From assembly GCA_028706475.1 (NCBI GenBank), contig JAQWBI010000015.1, positions 1 to 40,405 of the forward strand: a stretch of 40,405 nt of DNA, read 5' to 3'. Below, in pieces: positions 7,779 through 17,510 of this stretch. Position 1 is the stretch's first letter, and every line of letters starts with the position of its first letter. The stretch comes from Candidatus Cloacimonadota bacterium (GTDB lineage Bacteria > Cloacimonadota > Cloacimonadia > Cloacimonadales > Cloacimonadaceae). Under the pieces are notes generated by a model that was given only the letters and a program-made list of their open reading frames with translations, did no database searches and had not been told where the DNA came from. Position numbers and translations under genes: made by a program.

Positions 7779-8793
7779 GATAGTTTACGAGGGCGACGAA
7801 CCGATACGCTTGGACAAGCATCTTGCCAATCTGCGCTTGCAAGAGTTGCATTCCCGTAGTTTTATCGAGAGCTTGATAACCGAAGATCGCATCCTGGTAA
7901 ACAATGTACCTGTAAAGAAAAGCTATCCTTTGAACAAAGGGGACGAGATCAGCCTGAAACTGCCCGATCCACCGGATTATAACCTAAATCCTGAAGATAT
8001 CCCGCTGGATGTGGTATATGAAGACGACTATCTTGCGGTAGTTAACAAAGCTGCTGGCATGATCGTGCATCCGGGGCATGGAAATCCGGACGGCACTTTG
8101 GTGAACGCAATTCTATACCGGTTTGGCAGCAATCTTTCCAGCGGCAGCGACAACAATCGTCCCGGCATTGTTCACCGCTTGGACCGAGGAACCTCGGGAC
8201 TTATCATTATTGCCAAGACAGACAGTGCTCAAGCGGAATTGAACCACATGTTTGCCCGCAGGGAAATCCACAAAACCTATCTGACAATAACCAGCGGAAT
8301 TCCGGAACCAAGTGAAGGCAGTATCGAGTGTCACATCGGCCGTTCTCTTAGCAATCCTCGCCAGATGTGTGTCACAGATGCGGGAAAGTGGTCACTGTCT
8401 CACTACAAGATCATCAAATATTATCATTACTTTGCCCTGGTGAAGGTAAAGCTGGAAACAGGACGGATGCATCAAATCCGGGTTCAGTTTGCTCACCATC
8501 ATGTTCCCCTTTTGGGCGATTTACTTTACAACACTCGCCGCCAAGTACATTCCCTGATGCCTCAGAACATGAAACGTAAAGCAACCGAGCTTCTAGCAAA
8601 TCATCTGTTGCGGCAGGCCTTGCATTCATGGCGGCTGGAATTTATACATCCCATCACCAAAGAGCACCTGGATATCTTTGCTCCTTTACCCGAGGACATT
8701 TTATACACTCTGGATTGGCTGGAAAAGTATTTTAGTATTGACACAGACAGCAAGCCATATAATATGATTTTAGAGGAAAATATACAGTGGTAA
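7759..8793 (+). CDS. rluD: RluD-family 23S rRNA pseudouridine synthase
   Basis: Isomerises uridine to pseudouridine in RNA, probably in helix 69 of 23S rRNA if truly RluD. An S4 RNA-binding domain is at about residues 10-80 ([10 protein letters not shown]), followed by the catalytic domain with [11 protein letters not shown]; the nucleophile is Asp142. Other family motifs are [17 protein letters not shown] and [12 protein letters not shown]. Start: TTG at 7756 or GTG at 7759; GGAG at 7748-7751 gives a normal spacing to the GTG. It overlaps the preceding gene by 20 bases. The exact target (RluD versus RluC/A) is not certain. Confidence 0.93.
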   Translation: MNQQKIRIVYEGDEPIRLDKHLANLRLQELHSRSFIESLITEDRILVNNVPVKKSYPLNKGDEISLKLPDPPDYNLNPEDIPLDVVYEDDYLAVVNKAAGMIVHPGHGNPDGTLVNAILYRFGSNLSSGSDNNRPGIVHRLDRGTSGLIIIAKTDSAQAELNHMFARREIHKTYLTITSGIPEPSEGSIECHIGRSLSNPRQMCVTDAGKWSLSHYKIIKYYHYFALVKVKLETGRMHQIRVQFAHHHVPLLGDLLYNTRRQVHSLMPQNMKRKATELLANHLLRQALHSWRLEFIHPITKEHLDIFAPLPEDILYTLDWLEKYFSIDTDSKPYNMILEENIQW

Positions 8794-10019
8794 AACAAAA
8801 AAAGACAGCTATGGAATCTGCATTTAGCTCCATAGAAGACGCTATAAAAAGCATTGCCGAAGGTAAGATGATCATCGTGGTGGACGACGAAAACCGCGAA
8901 AATGAAGGAGATCTGCTAATGGCAGCAGATCTCGTTACACCTTCTCACATCAATTTCATGATCAGTAAAGGCAAAGGACTCTTGTGTGTGCCAATGCCTA
9001 CTGAATATGCCCAAAGGCTGGATATTCCTTTGATGACCAGCAGAAACAACGAGCGGCACGGTACCAAATTTACGGTATCGGTGGATGTCTTTGAAGGTAC
9101 AACTACGGGAATATCGGCATCAGAACGGGCAAAAACCGTGAAAGCGCTTGCAAATCCAAATAGCACTGCAGCTCAGTTCATGCGTCCCGGACATATATTC
9201 CCGCTTCTGGCGGAGAAAGGTGGGGTATTAAAGCGTGCTGGGCACACTGAAGCCGCGGTTGACTTGGTCGGAATGGCGGGTTTGAATCCTGTGGGAGCTA
9301 TATGTGAGATTATCCGTGAAGACGGAGAAATGGCGCGTCTGGACGATTTGATAAGCTTTGCCAGCATCCACGACCTCAAGATCGTCACTATCGAAGAACT
9401 CATTCATTATCGCCGCAAGAAGGAACGCTTGGTACATCAGGTTTCAAAGGCCAAATTACCTACTGAATACGGTTTGTTCGACATCATCACTTTCCAAAGC
9501 GATGTATCCGGAGAAGATCATGTGGCTCTTACCATGGGAGATATCAGTGGCTCCGATCCCGTGTTGGTAAGGGTTCATTCCGAATGCCTAACCGGCGACG
9601 CTCTGCACTCTCTGCGCTGTGATTGTGGCAAGCAACTGGAGCGCAGTTTTGAGGTGATTGCCGAGCAAGGACGCGGTGTAATCCTTTACATGCGTCAGGA
9701 AGGCAGGGGAATCGGGCTTTTGAACAAGATCAAGGCATATCATTTGCAAGACAACGGTGCCGATACTGTGCAGGCAAATCTGGATCTGGGATTTCCTGAA
9801 GACCTGCGGGATTACGGCATTGGAGCGCAGATACTGAAGGCACTCGGTCTAAAGAAGATCAAGCTACTCACAAACAACCCCAAAAAGATTGTAGGTCTCA
9901 CTGGATATGGCTTGGAGATAGTGAGCCGCATTCCCATTGAGATAAGTCCTCAAAAAGAAAACGAATTTTACTTGAAAACAAAGAAAAACAAGATGGGACA
10001 CATATTGAATGAAGTATAG
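8787..10019 (+). CDS. ribBA: Bifunctional riboflavin enzyme RibBA
   Basis: Two fused enzymes of riboflavin synthesis. Residues about 10-210 form 3,4-dihydroxy-2-butanone-4-phosphate synthase ([30 protein letters not shown]). The remainder is GTP cyclohydrolase II with zinc ligands in [15 protein letters not shown] and the active-site motif RQEGRGIGL. Both halves look complete over 410 residues. The GTG at 8787 overlaps the rluD stop and has GAGGA upstream; an internal ATG at 8811 would also keep both domains. No other riboflavin gene and no FMN riboswitch is seen here. Confidence 0.95.
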   Translation: MVKQKKTAMESAFSSIEDAIKSIAEGKMIIVVDDENRENEGDLLMAADLVTPSHINFMISKGKGLLCVPMPTEYAQRLDIPLMTSRNNERHGTKFTVSVDVFEGTTTGISASERAKTVKALANPNSTAAQFMRPGHIFPLLAEKGGVLKRAGHTEAAVDLVGMAGLNPVGAICEIIREDGEMARLDDLISFASIHDLKIVTIEELIHYRRKKERLVHQVSKAKLPTEYGLFDIITFQSDVSGEDHVALTMGDISGSDPVLVRVHSECLTGDALHSLRCDCGKQLERSFEVIAEQGRGVILYMRQEGRGIGLLNKIKAYHLQDNGADTVQANLDLGFPEDLRDYGIGAQILKALGLKKIKLLTNNPKKIVGLTGYGLEIVSRIPIEISPQKENEFYLKTKKNKMGHILNEV

Positions 10020-10812
10020 ATACATCCTGATTGCTCTGTGTCTTATCCTTTTCTCCGGGCTGAATGCCCAGAAGATTGATATTCCTCAACCGATTGGCTA
10101 TGTAAACGACTTTGCTTCCATATTGAGTGAAACTACCCGCAATCGCATAAATGATTGGGCTATAGAGCTGAAAGAGAAGACTGGAGTGGAGTACTCAATT
10201 GCTACTTTCCCAGAAATAGGCGGTGAAGACGAAGTCAGTTTCGGTGTACGCCTATTTGCGGAATGGGGGATTGGCTCTGAAAGGGATGAGGGCGTATTGG
10301 TCTTCATCGCGGTAAAGGAACGCCGCTTGCGCATTGAGGTCGGATATGGAGCAGAAGGCTATATCACAGATGCTTATGCACATAAAGTGTATCAAACCAT
10401 GGCATCATATCTTTCCCGAGGTTCCGAGGATTGGGATTCTTCTTTCATGCAGGGCAGCCTGATGTTGCTCTCTGCCATTGCCCGGGAAAAGGGTGTTACT
10501 CTCACCGGAATGTCCGACTTTTCTCAAATTGGAGCAAGTACTGAAAACGAAGTCTCACCATTGGCTGTGCTTTTCATGCTTATAGTCTTTGTGTTTTTGA
10601 TGATAATCACCCGCGGAAGAATCCTCAATGTGCTGCTTTGGATGCTGATCTTTGGAGGTCGCGGTGGTGGCCGTGGCGGTCCTTGGGGTGGCGGCGGATT
10701 TGGTGGAGGATCCCGTGGTGGATCGTCTTCTGGAGGTTTCGGCGGATTCGGCGGATTCGGTGGTTTTGGCGGAGGTCGTTCAGGTGGTGGTGGAGCAGGA
10801 GGAGGTTTTTGA
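10009..10812 (+). CDS. Secreted TPM-domain protein (YgcG-like)
   Basis: 267 residues. A signal peptide (hydrophobic to about residue 19, ending GLNAQ) leads into a TPM domain at about 22-155: a GYVNDFA start, and [17 protein letters not shown] as the hallmark. A transmembrane helix at about 185-210 follows, and the tail is almost pure Gly/Phe/Ser/Arg, as in many TPM proteins. The domain faces the periplasm and some members act as phosphatases or help membrane-complex repair; the role here is unknown. It overlaps ribBA by 11 bases. The usual LemA partner is absent; a different membrane gene follows, overlapping by one base. Confidence 0.88.
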   Translation: MKYRYILIALCLILFSGLNAQKIDIPQPIGYVNDFASILSETTRNRINDWAIELKEKTGVEYSIATFPEIGGEDEVSFGVRLFAEWGIGSERDEGVLVFIAVKERRLRIEVGYGAEGYITDAYAHKVYQTMASYLSRGSEDWDSSFMQGSLMLLSAIAREKGVTLTGMSDFSQIGASTENEVSPLAVLFMLIVFVFLMIITRGRILNVLLWMLIFGGRGGGRGGPWGGGGFGGGSRGGSSSGGFGGFGGFGGFGGGRSGGGGAGGGF

Positions 10813-11390
10813 TGCTCTTTTTAAAATCGTTACTCTTTATCGTATGGAATATTGCTCTTGGCTTAGCGATAGTGTACTTCATCAGATGGTATCTTTTCAA
10901 CAACAGGCATCACTTTTCCTTAGGTAAACACATAGTACTGTGTCCCGGTTTACTGGTTAGAAAACGGGATTGGCTCTTTACCAAAGCTCGTGATTTGTTG
11001 TTCGACTATATACGCCAAGCCGAAAATCCCGGTATCAAGGACGGCTATCTGGCAAAATGGGAACAGAAAGTGAGGGATTATCTTTGGGAAAAGACAGATT
11101 TTGTAGAATCCTGGCCATTGATGCCGGCGAAGATGAAGCAGTCCATCCGCACTAAGATTGTGGATGCCTTTACCGGCATTGTATCTAAGTTACTGAGGAA
11201 AACCGTACCCCGCTTGCTGGAACAGTGGCGGGTGGAGCACAGAATCGACGATTACGATTTTCAGTTTTCGATTGAGTTTTTCCTGAAGTACCATAACCTT
11301 TACGTCCATAAATACCTCGTGTACGTTTTCCTCGTCTTGAACTTCATCATCGGTGTGGAAAACATGATTTTGTATTTGATTATCGGTTGA
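10812..11390 (+). CDS. Unrecognised membrane protein, partner of the TPM protein
   Basis: 192 residues, family not recognised. It has one N-terminal transmembrane helix (about 5-25), a charged helical middle with the basic stretch LLVRKRDWLFTKARDLL, and a hydrophobic C-terminal end (about 165-192). The helical middle distantly recalls DUF445 proteins, but I cannot support that. The ATG shares one base with the TPM stop codon and sits after GGAGG encoded in the Gly-rich tail, so the two proteins are probably made together. The open frame extends upstream to 10638, but that part is a shadow of the Gly-rich coding region. Confidence 0.7.
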   Translation: MLFLKSLLFIVWNIALGLAIVYFIRWYLFNNRHHFSLGKHIVLCPGLLVRKRDWLFTKARDLLFDYIRQAENPGIKDGYLAKWEQKVRDYLWEKTDFVESWPLMPAKMKQSIRTKIVDAFTGIVSKLLRKTVPRLLEQWRVEHRIDDYDFQFSIEFFLKYHNLYVHKYLVYVFLVLNFIIGVENMILYLIIG

Positions 11391-11542
11391 TTATTCTCTA
11401 GCTTTGTCACTTACTGGTATCATTCGGTGTATTACACACAGTCTGATTAGTTATGGTTCAGTATATTTGTGTAGAAAAAGCAAGGCTTCTTGGGTTTTAA
11501 TCCGGGTTGGCGTTGCGGAATAAGCAGTTGCGGAGATTTTGG

Positions 11543-13678
11543 ATGAGAAAAAAACTGGCTGATAATCGGAAGTTTAAGGTTGCGAGAAACGAAGCCGCCC
11601 GCATGATCTTTCGATACATCCGGATCAAGGTTTCGGGACAAATCAAAGCAGTATCAGGTATTATAATATATCTTCTACTGTTTCAAGCAGTTGTGTTAGG
11701 TATTCCTATATTGGATGCAGCGATTATTGCTTTAGGTATGGTCATGGTGATACTGGGTCTCACATTATTTATGGAAGGCTTGTTGCTGGGTATCATGCCT
11801 ATGGGTGAAGAGATTGGAATTCGCCTGCCCCAAAAAGCAAAAGTGAGTGTAATATTGGCCATTGCTTTCATATTGGGTCTGGCTTCCACTCTGGCCGAGC
11901 CTGCCATAGGAGTCTTGAAATCAGCTGGATCCAGTGTATTGGCCTGGCGTGCTCCGATGCTGTTCTTGTTTTTGAACAAACACTCTTCATACTTGGTAGG
12001 GGCAGTAGGTATTGGCGTAGGAATCGCGCTGGTTCTGGGCATGTTCCGTTTTCTAAAAGGCTGGTCTCTGAAGCCATACATCTATACTCTGATATCAGTG
12101 CTCCTGGTTCTTTCTGCCTATGCCTCGTTTCATCCCAATCTTGTACATATCATAGGCTTGGCTTGGGATTGCGGTGGCGTAACCACCGGTCCGGTTACAG
12201 TGCCTCTCGTACTTGCACTGGGCATCGGTATCAGCCATGTGGCAAACAAAGGAGGCGAAAACACCGAAGGTGGTTTCGGTGTAGTTACTCTGGCATCTTT
12301 GGTTCCCGTGATAGCTGTGTTGCTGCTCGGTGTAGTCATGGCATCTCATGTGCCAAAGCCAATGGACGATGTCAGCTTTTTTGCCGCCAGCAACACTGAT
12401 AGCAGGTACCTCTTTGAGAATGACGCTCAGATGAAGGATTATGCAATCAGTAGAGCCAGTTACAAAGCTCAACTTGCCGCTTTTGATAATAATCCAGATA
12501 AATTGATGGAATATGTAGCGGAGATTGGCAGGGATGACCAGCGCATCAAAGCAGTGTTTAACGGCAAGGAGAAGTTTCGCACATGGTTGATTCACCATGG
12601 CAGCACAGATTTGAAACACACTTTTGCCCAAGTTCTCTTGCTTGACGAACAGTCCTTGAAACAAGACAGTACATATATGGAAAGCATGAATATTGGGGAT
12701 TACATCAGGCGAAACACGGTGAATGCTTTGCGAGCCATCGTACCTCTATCTTTGTTTATGTTGGGTGTGCTGTATTTTATTCTCAGAGAGCGTTTGACTA
12801 AGGCTGATGAGATATTTCTGGGTTTAGCTTTTGCTGTGATAGGAATGGCAGTATTCGGAGGAGGAATTGAGCTTGGTCTTTCCAAAATAGGGGATCAGGT
12901 AGGGTCAAACCTACCCGTATCTTTTACACCCATGGAAAACCCAGCAGATCAACTGATAATCAGGGATTTTGACAAGGGCATTGTAAACACTGCCGTCAAA
13001 CCCGATGGAAGCCAGAGCTCATTCTTCTATTATGAGGAAAATGGTGATATAAAAGCTGTTACTTTTGAGGAAAAAAACTACGATAACACTCAGAATCTAT
13101 ACAGTTATACTCCTGTTCGAGGTCCTCTCTTTGGGGATAAACCCTACAGTATGGCTGGAATCGCGGTAGTACTACTGTTTGCCTTCATCATGGGATACAG
13201 TGCAACCCTGGCGGAGCCTGCTCTGAACGCGCTGGGATTGACTGTGGAGGATATCACTGTGGGAGCCTTCAAAAAGACGCTCCTGATACAAGCAGTAGCC
13301 GTCGGAGTGGGAGTGGGGATAATGTTGGGAGTAGCAAAGATAATCTGGAACATTCCTCTGTTTTGGATGCTGGGGCCCATGTATGTGCTACTCTTAATTG
13401 TTACCCGCTTATCTTCGGAAGAATATGTGAACATTGGCTGGGACAGTGCTGGAGTAACAACCGGCCCCATTACTGTGCCATTGGTACTTTCCATGGGTCT
13501 CGGTATAGGAACTCAAGTAGGAGTGGTTGAAGGCTTTGGCATATTATCCTTGGCTTCTGTCTGCCCCATCTTATCTGTACTTGGAATGGGTTTGGTAGTT
13601 AGTTACAGGCGAAAAGCATTCTTACGGGATTATGAGCCGGAAATCGTCGAGTTATCTACGGGAGAGATCGCATCATGA
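11543..13678 (+). CDS. DUF1538 membrane protein (putative cation antiporter)
   Basis: A polytopic membrane protein of 711 residues with two homologous halves. Each half carries the same signature: LASTLAEPAI ... GLAWDCGGVTTGPVTVPLVLALG in the first, YSATLAEPAL ... GWDSAGVTTGPITVPLVLSMG in the second. This repeat is typical of DUF1538 proteins; as I recall, a two-gene DUF1538 pair (UmpAB) was reported as a Na+(Li+,K+)/H+ antiporter. Here both halves are in one chain, joined by a soluble insert at about 270-390. The ATG at 11543 (GGAG seven bases upstream) is preferred over the open start at 11507. It overlaps the next gene by four bases. Confidence 0.85.
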   Translation: MRKKLADNRKFKVARNEAARMIFRYIRIKVSGQIKAVSGIIIYLLLFQAVVLGIPILDAAIIALGMVMVILGLTLFMEGLLLGIMPMGEEIGIRLPQKAKVSVILAIAFILGLASTLAEPAIGVLKSAGSSVLAWRAPMLFLFLNKHSSYLVGAVGIGVGIALVLGMFRFLKGWSLKPYIYTLISVLLVLSAYASFHPNLVHIIGLAWDCGGVTTGPVTVPLVLALGIGISHVANKGGENTEGGFGVVTLASLVPVIAVLLLGVVMASHVPKPMDDVSFFAASNTDSRYLFENDAQMKDYAISRASYKAQLAAFDNNPDKLMEYVAEIGRDDQRIKAVFNGKEKFRTWLIHHGSTDLKHTFAQVLLLDEQSLKQDSTYMESMNIGDYIRRNTVNALRAIVPLSLFMLGVLYFILRERLTKADEIFLGLAFAVIGMAVFGGGIELGLSKIGDQVGSNLPVSFTPMENPADQLIIRDFDKGIVNTAVKPDGSQSSFFYYEENGDIKAVTFEEKNYDNTQNLYSYTPVRGPLFGDKPYSMAGIAVVLLFAFIMGYSATLAEPALNALGLTVEDITVGAFKKTLLIQAVAVGVGVGIMLGVAKIIWNIPLFWMLGPMYVLLLIVTRLSSEEYVNIGWDSAGVTTGPITVPLVLSMGLGIGTQVGVVEGFGILSLASVCPILSVLGMGLVVSYRRKAFLRDYEPEIVELSTGEIAS

Positions 13679-14799
13679 AAGCCGTGAAGATAAACATCAA
13701 TGTGCACAAGGAAACCGCCAAATCAGTAATAGATGATCTCATGGCTCTTGGGATCAGGCAAGTATTTACAGAAGTAGGTCGATCCTCAATTCTGGATAAA
13801 AACAGCAGTTTCACAAATTTCTTCAAACGCCAGGCATTAGTCACCTACCCGATAGAGATCCTCAGCTTTATCGTTGATGAAGCGGATGAGATCAGTGTAT
13901 TGAGTTATATCGCAAAGAAATATGACCTCAAAGCTCCGGGTAAAGGCAGCATCTACAGCTACGATATCGATATTCTGCATCAGCATCCCGAGTATAGCCT
14001 AAATCGTGACATCCATTTTTCCATGAAGAAAACAGAGAGCTTTTTCCATCAATTGGTTGGTATCATCTGTGTTGTTCAAAGGGGAGAAGGTGATAAAATT
14101 GCCCGCATATCCCTGAACTATGGTGCAAGCGTACCTGCCACTACTCATGGAGAAGGCTCTGGAGTACGGGATAAATTGGGACTGCTCAGGATTACCATCC
14201 CCCCCGAAAAAGAGCTGATAAACCTAGTATTGAGCAAACACGACACCAATCCTGTGATGGAGCTTTACATCGAAGTGGGCAAGCTGGATGAACCCGGCAG
14301 AGGGATCGCCTATGTGTTTCCAATCAAACAAGGTGTGGTCAATACCAAAATATCACGCTCACAGATCGACCAAGCTGCCAGTCTGGAACAAATGGTATCT
14401 GCCATCGATGCCCTGAAGGGTGGGATGGAGTGGCGTAAATCCAGTTTGGAACGGGAAGCTACCAAGAGACGTGATTACTTGCACGAGCTTACCGAACTCA
14501 ATCTGATCTGTGATGAAGGACGAGGTACTCCCCTCACGGAAGCTGCGATGAGCAGCGGCGCTCCCGGAGCCACTATCTGCAAGATTCGACATAGTAAGTT
14601 GGATGAAAACTTGGAAATGCGGCGCCATATACTTGAACTATGCAAGATGATCGTGCCCACTAGTCAGGTATCGGCAATATCCGATGCCCTGGCGCAAACC
14701 GGATGCTTCGAAAACGATGCCAAAGCTATACTTTATGCCTTGCCAGTGGAAAAAGCTTTCACATATCGTGCAAAGGAGATCAAGAAGAAACATCGGTAG
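13675..14799 (+). CDS. Tandem P-II-like regulator linked to the DUF1538 protein
   Basis: A soluble protein of 374 residues that I read as three P-II-like units. Unit 1, about 1-105, ends with KAPGKGSIYSYDIDIL. Unit 2, about 118-225, has GASVPATTHGEGSG, then LLRITIPPEKE and DEPGRGIAYVFPI. Unit 3, about 275-374, has DEGRGTPLTEAAMSSGAPGATICK. The PGxG loop and the PPEKE segment correspond to the B-loop and core of P-II signalling proteins. The ATG overlaps the DUF1538 stop (ATGA), so the two products are coupled and probably interact. DUF1538 genes are commonly paired with P-II-like genes; the three-unit fusion is the unusual part. What ligand it senses is unknown. Confidence 0.75.
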   Translation: MKAVKININVHKETAKSVIDDLMALGIRQVFTEVGRSSILDKNSSFTNFFKRQALVTYPIEILSFIVDEADEISVLSYIAKKYDLKAPGKGSIYSYDIDILHQHPEYSLNRDIHFSMKKTESFFHQLVGIICVVQRGEGDKIARISLNYGASVPATTHGEGSGVRDKLGLLRITIPPEKELINLVLSKHDTNPVMELYIEVGKLDEPGRGIAYVFPIKQGVVNTKISRSQIDQAASLEQMVSAIDALKGGMEWRKSSLEREATKRRDYLHELTELNLICDEGRGTPLTEAAMSSGAPGATICKIRHSKLDENLEMRRHILELCKMIVPTSQVSAISDALAQTGCFENDAKAILYALPVEKAFTYRAKEIKKKHR

Positions 14800-14827
14800 A
14801 TACAACGGTTGTTCATCTCCTTAATAC

Positions 14828-14949
14828 CCTCATTACCCGCTTGGCCTTAAGGAGACTTAAACGTGATATCATCGGGTTATCATCGAATGGGCACAGGATG
14901 ATAACGGGATTATATCTGATTCATATCGGGACGAGACAGAGAGGGAGCC
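14828..14949 (-). repeat. Dispersed palindromic element, copy 1 (family C)
   Basis: About 122 bp that matches 38314-38437 in reverse complement. The core carries GTTATCATC (14876-14884), a 12-nt loop and GATGATAAC (14897-14905), flanked by TGATATCA at 14864-14871. Shared outer blocks on the minus strand are GTTTAAGT and CCAAGCGGGTAATGA on one side and CTCCCTCTCTG on the other. It lies in the 378-base gap between the P-II-like gene and lon. Confidence 0.75.
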
Positions 14950-15171
14950 CTAGATCCTGAAAGGACATCCATTCCCTAATGAATTACCAGCCTTTGTGTT
15001 CTTGTCCGGGGAGACCATTTGTACAAGCTCGCTTCTGCATATACGGAGTGTAACAAACGGTAAATTGATCTGCAAAAGTCAAAATATTCCTTGTCAAAAA
15101 TCCGATGAGCCTGAATCTTGCATTTTTGCTAAAATGCCTTATTCATATAGTAAAATGCATAATCTAAGGAG
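14950..15171 (+). promoter_or_regulatory. lon promoter region with inverted and direct repeat
   Basis: No gene is seen in this part of the gap. Close to lon lies a perfect inverted repeat, GCATTTT (15120-15126) with AAAATGC (15131-15137), and the half-site TAAAATGC recurs at 15151-15158, 21 bases from its first occurrence at 15130. TTGCAT at 15118 and TATAGT at 15146 are loose promoter-like boxes with poor spacing. The arrangement looks like an operator for a dimeric repressor or activator, but no known heat-shock site (CIRCE) is present. AAGGAG at 15166-15171 is the ribosome binding site. Confidence 0.4.
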
Positions 15172-15177
15172 TGCACA

Positions 15178-17505
15178 ATGGAAGATAATAACAGCAGGAT
15201 TCCCAGAACCCTACCTGTTCTGCATCTGAGCAATGTAGTGATGTTTCCCTATTTGCTTATGCCGCTTGTTGTAACTGACGAGGAATCCAAGCTTGTAATC
15301 GATCACGCTCTATCAAACGATAAATTGATGGCCTTTTTCCTGGATCGTAGCGGAGAAGGTGATGCTGCCCAACTGGAAAGCATAGGCACTGCCATCACCA
15401 TTCTGCGTATGCTGCGCAATCAGGATGGCAGTATTAGTCTGCTTCTACAGGGTACTTCGCGTATACGTATGCAACGCCCCGTTCAACGCGAACCCTTCAT
15501 AATGGTGGATGTGGAAGTGATTGCCGAACCCATCAACGAAGAAATGGAGGTGCAAGCATATCGCACCATAGCGCTTGAGCTTTTAGATAAAGTATCTCAG
15601 GAAAGCAGTTTACTAAATCGGGAAATGATTGCCGGACTTGCCAATATCAAACAATCTGGACGTGTGGCGGATATTATCGCCGGTAATATAGAGCTGCAGA
15701 TTTCGGATCGTCAGAGGCTTTTGGAACTGGTGGATTTGAAACAGCGCTTTAAATATCTCAACAACTGCCTGGCGGAGCTTATCCGTCAGATGCGGATGGA
15801 GAACCATATCCGCAGCAATATTCAATTGGAGATGAACGAAGATCAACGTCGCTATTATCTGCGCGAACAAATGGATGCCATCCGCCGGGAACTGGGTGAA
15901 ACCGATGAGGTGAGCAAGGAAATCCAAAAATGGCAGGATCTGATCAAAAAGAACAAACTCCCGGAATATGTGCAGGAAGTAGCCAACGACGAATTGGAGC
16001 GCCTTTCCGTGATGCAGCCGGCTTCCAGTGAATATGGGGTGATCCGCAACTATTTGGATTGGATAGTGAACATCCCCTGGACCAAGTATAGCAAAGACAG
16101 GCTGGACATAAATAAAATTGAGCGTATATTGACCAAGGATCATTATGGTCTGGAAAAGCCCAAGGAACGCATCCTGGAGTACATTGCCGTAAAGAAACTG
16201 AAAGGTCAGATGAAGGGACCCATTCTGTGCTTTGTTGGCCCTCCCGGAACAGGTAAAACCTCCATCGGCAAATCCGTAGCCAGAGCATTGAACCGCAAGT
16301 TTATCCGCATGTCTTTGGGCGGCATACACGATGAAGCAGAAATCCGGGGGCATCGGCGCACCTATATCGGGGCCATGCCGGGTAAGATCATCAACGAAAT
16401 CAAGCGTCAGGGTACGGCAAATCCCGTGTTTATGCTGGACGAAATAGATAAACTGGGCCGGGATTTCAGAGGCGACCCTGCATCAGCTCTCTTGGAAGTA
16501 TTGGATCCCGAACAAAACAACAGCTTTGTGGACAACTATCTAAATCTGCCCTTTGATCTTTCGGAAGTGATGTTTATCACTACCGCAAACTCATTGGACA
16601 CCATTCCAGCTCCTCTGAGAGACCGGATGGAAATCATCGAATTTACCAGCTATCTGGAACACGATAAGATCGCCATCGCCAAAGCCTATCTGATTCCACG
16701 GGAAAAAGAGGACAACGGATTGAGTGGGAAGAAGGTTACCGTAAGTACAAGCGCTTTGAAGGAATTGATAAGATACTATGTGAGAGAAGCAGGTGTGAGA
16801 AACCTGCAGCGCAGAATTGGCTCTATCTTTCGTAAGATTGCTCGGGAGGCCGCTGCCGGAGCAGACGGACCCTGGAGTGTGAAAGCTAGCGATATCAACA
16901 AATACCTGGGACCGCGAAAATTCAGCTTGGAACTGGCCAACCGCAAGTCTGAGATCGGCGTAGCAACGGGCTTGGCATGGACCAGTTATGGCGGAGAAAT
17001 CCTCTTTTGTGAGGCTACCCGTATGCCTGGGAAAGGTGCGGTGATCCTTACCGGGCTTTTGGGTGAGGTAATGAAGGAATCCGCCCGCATAGCCATCAGC
17101 TATCTGAAAGCCAACCATCAACAGTACAAGATCAATCCCAAAGATTTTGGCACATACGATATCCATATCCACTTCCCTGCTGGATCGGTGCCCAAAGACG
17201 GCCCCTCTGCAGGAATAACTCTCACCACCGCTCTGGCATCGCTCTTTATGCAACGCAAGGTAAAACACGATATCGCGATGACCGGAGAGTTGACGCTGCA
17301 AGGCAAGGTGTTGCCCATCGGCGGCTTGAAAGAAAAGATGCTTGCGGCAAAGCGTGCCGGCATCCGGAAACTGATCATTCCCGAAGAAAACCGGGAAAGC
17401 TTAGCGGATTTCTCTGAAGAAATACTCAGCGGGATGGAAATCAATTACGTCTCGGAAGTATCGGAAGTACTAAAAAAAGTAATCATGCCTGCCAAAGAAA
17501 AGTAA
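15178..17505 (+). CDS. lon: ATP-dependent protease La (Lon)
   Basis: A cytosolic AAA+ protease that degrades misfolded and regulatory proteins. Length 775 is normal. Order: N-terminal substrate-binding domain to about 200, a coiled-coil linker, AAA+ module with Walker A GPPGTGKT (about residues 354-361) and Walker B PVFMLDEIDKL, then the protease domain with catalytic Ser677 in KDGPSAGI and Lys720 in GGLKEK. The Ser-Lys spacing of 43 equals that of E. coli Lon. AAGGAG precedes the ATG. The next gene starts five bases after the stop, so they may be co-transcribed although unrelated in function. Confidence 0.98.
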   Translation: MEDNNSRIPRTLPVLHLSNVVMFPYLLMPLVVTDEESKLVIDHALSNDKLMAFFLDRSGEGDAAQLESIGTAITILRMLRNQDGSISLLLQGTSRIRMQRPVQREPFIMVDVEVIAEPINEEMEVQAYRTIALELLDKVSQESSLLNREMIAGLANIKQSGRVADIIAGNIELQISDRQRLLELVDLKQRFKYLNNCLAELIRQMRMENHIRSNIQLEMNEDQRRYYLREQMDAIRRELGETDEVSKEIQKWQDLIKKNKLPEYVQEVANDELERLSVMQPASSEYGVIRNYLDWIVNIPWTKYSKDRLDINKIERILTKDHYGLEKPKERILEYIAVKKLKGQMKGPILCFVGPPGTGKTSIGKSVARALNRKFIRMSLGGIHDEAEIRGHRRTYIGAMPGKIINEIKRQGTANPVFMLDEIDKLGRDFRGDPASALLEVLDPEQNNSFVDNYLNLPFDLSEVMFITTANSLDTIPAPLRDRMEIIEFTSYLEHDKIAIAKAYLIPREKEDNGLSGKKVTVSTSALKELIRYYVREAGVRNLQRRIGSIFRKIAREAAAGADGPWSVKASDINKYLGPRKFSLELANRKSEIGVATGLAWTSYGGEILFCEATRMPGKGAVILTGLLGEVMKESARIAISYLKANHQQYKINPKDFGTYDIHIHFPAGSVPKDGPSAGITLTTALASLFMQRKVKHDIAMTGELTLQGKVLPIGGLKEKMLAAKRAGIRKLIIPEENRESLADFSEEILSGMEINYVSEVSEVLKKVIMPAKEK

Positions 17506-17510
17506 TACAG

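Noticed and set aside
10638-10811. A longer N-terminus for the membrane protein at 10812
   Set aside because: The extension is the shifted frame of the Gly-rich TPM tail (mostly Trp and Arg). The ATG at 10812 has a GGAGG site.
15613-16353. A 246-codon minus-strand open frame inside lon, with similar long ones opposite other genes
   Set aside because: It is antisense to the conserved AAA+ domain of Lon and reads as a reverse image of helical coding sequence.
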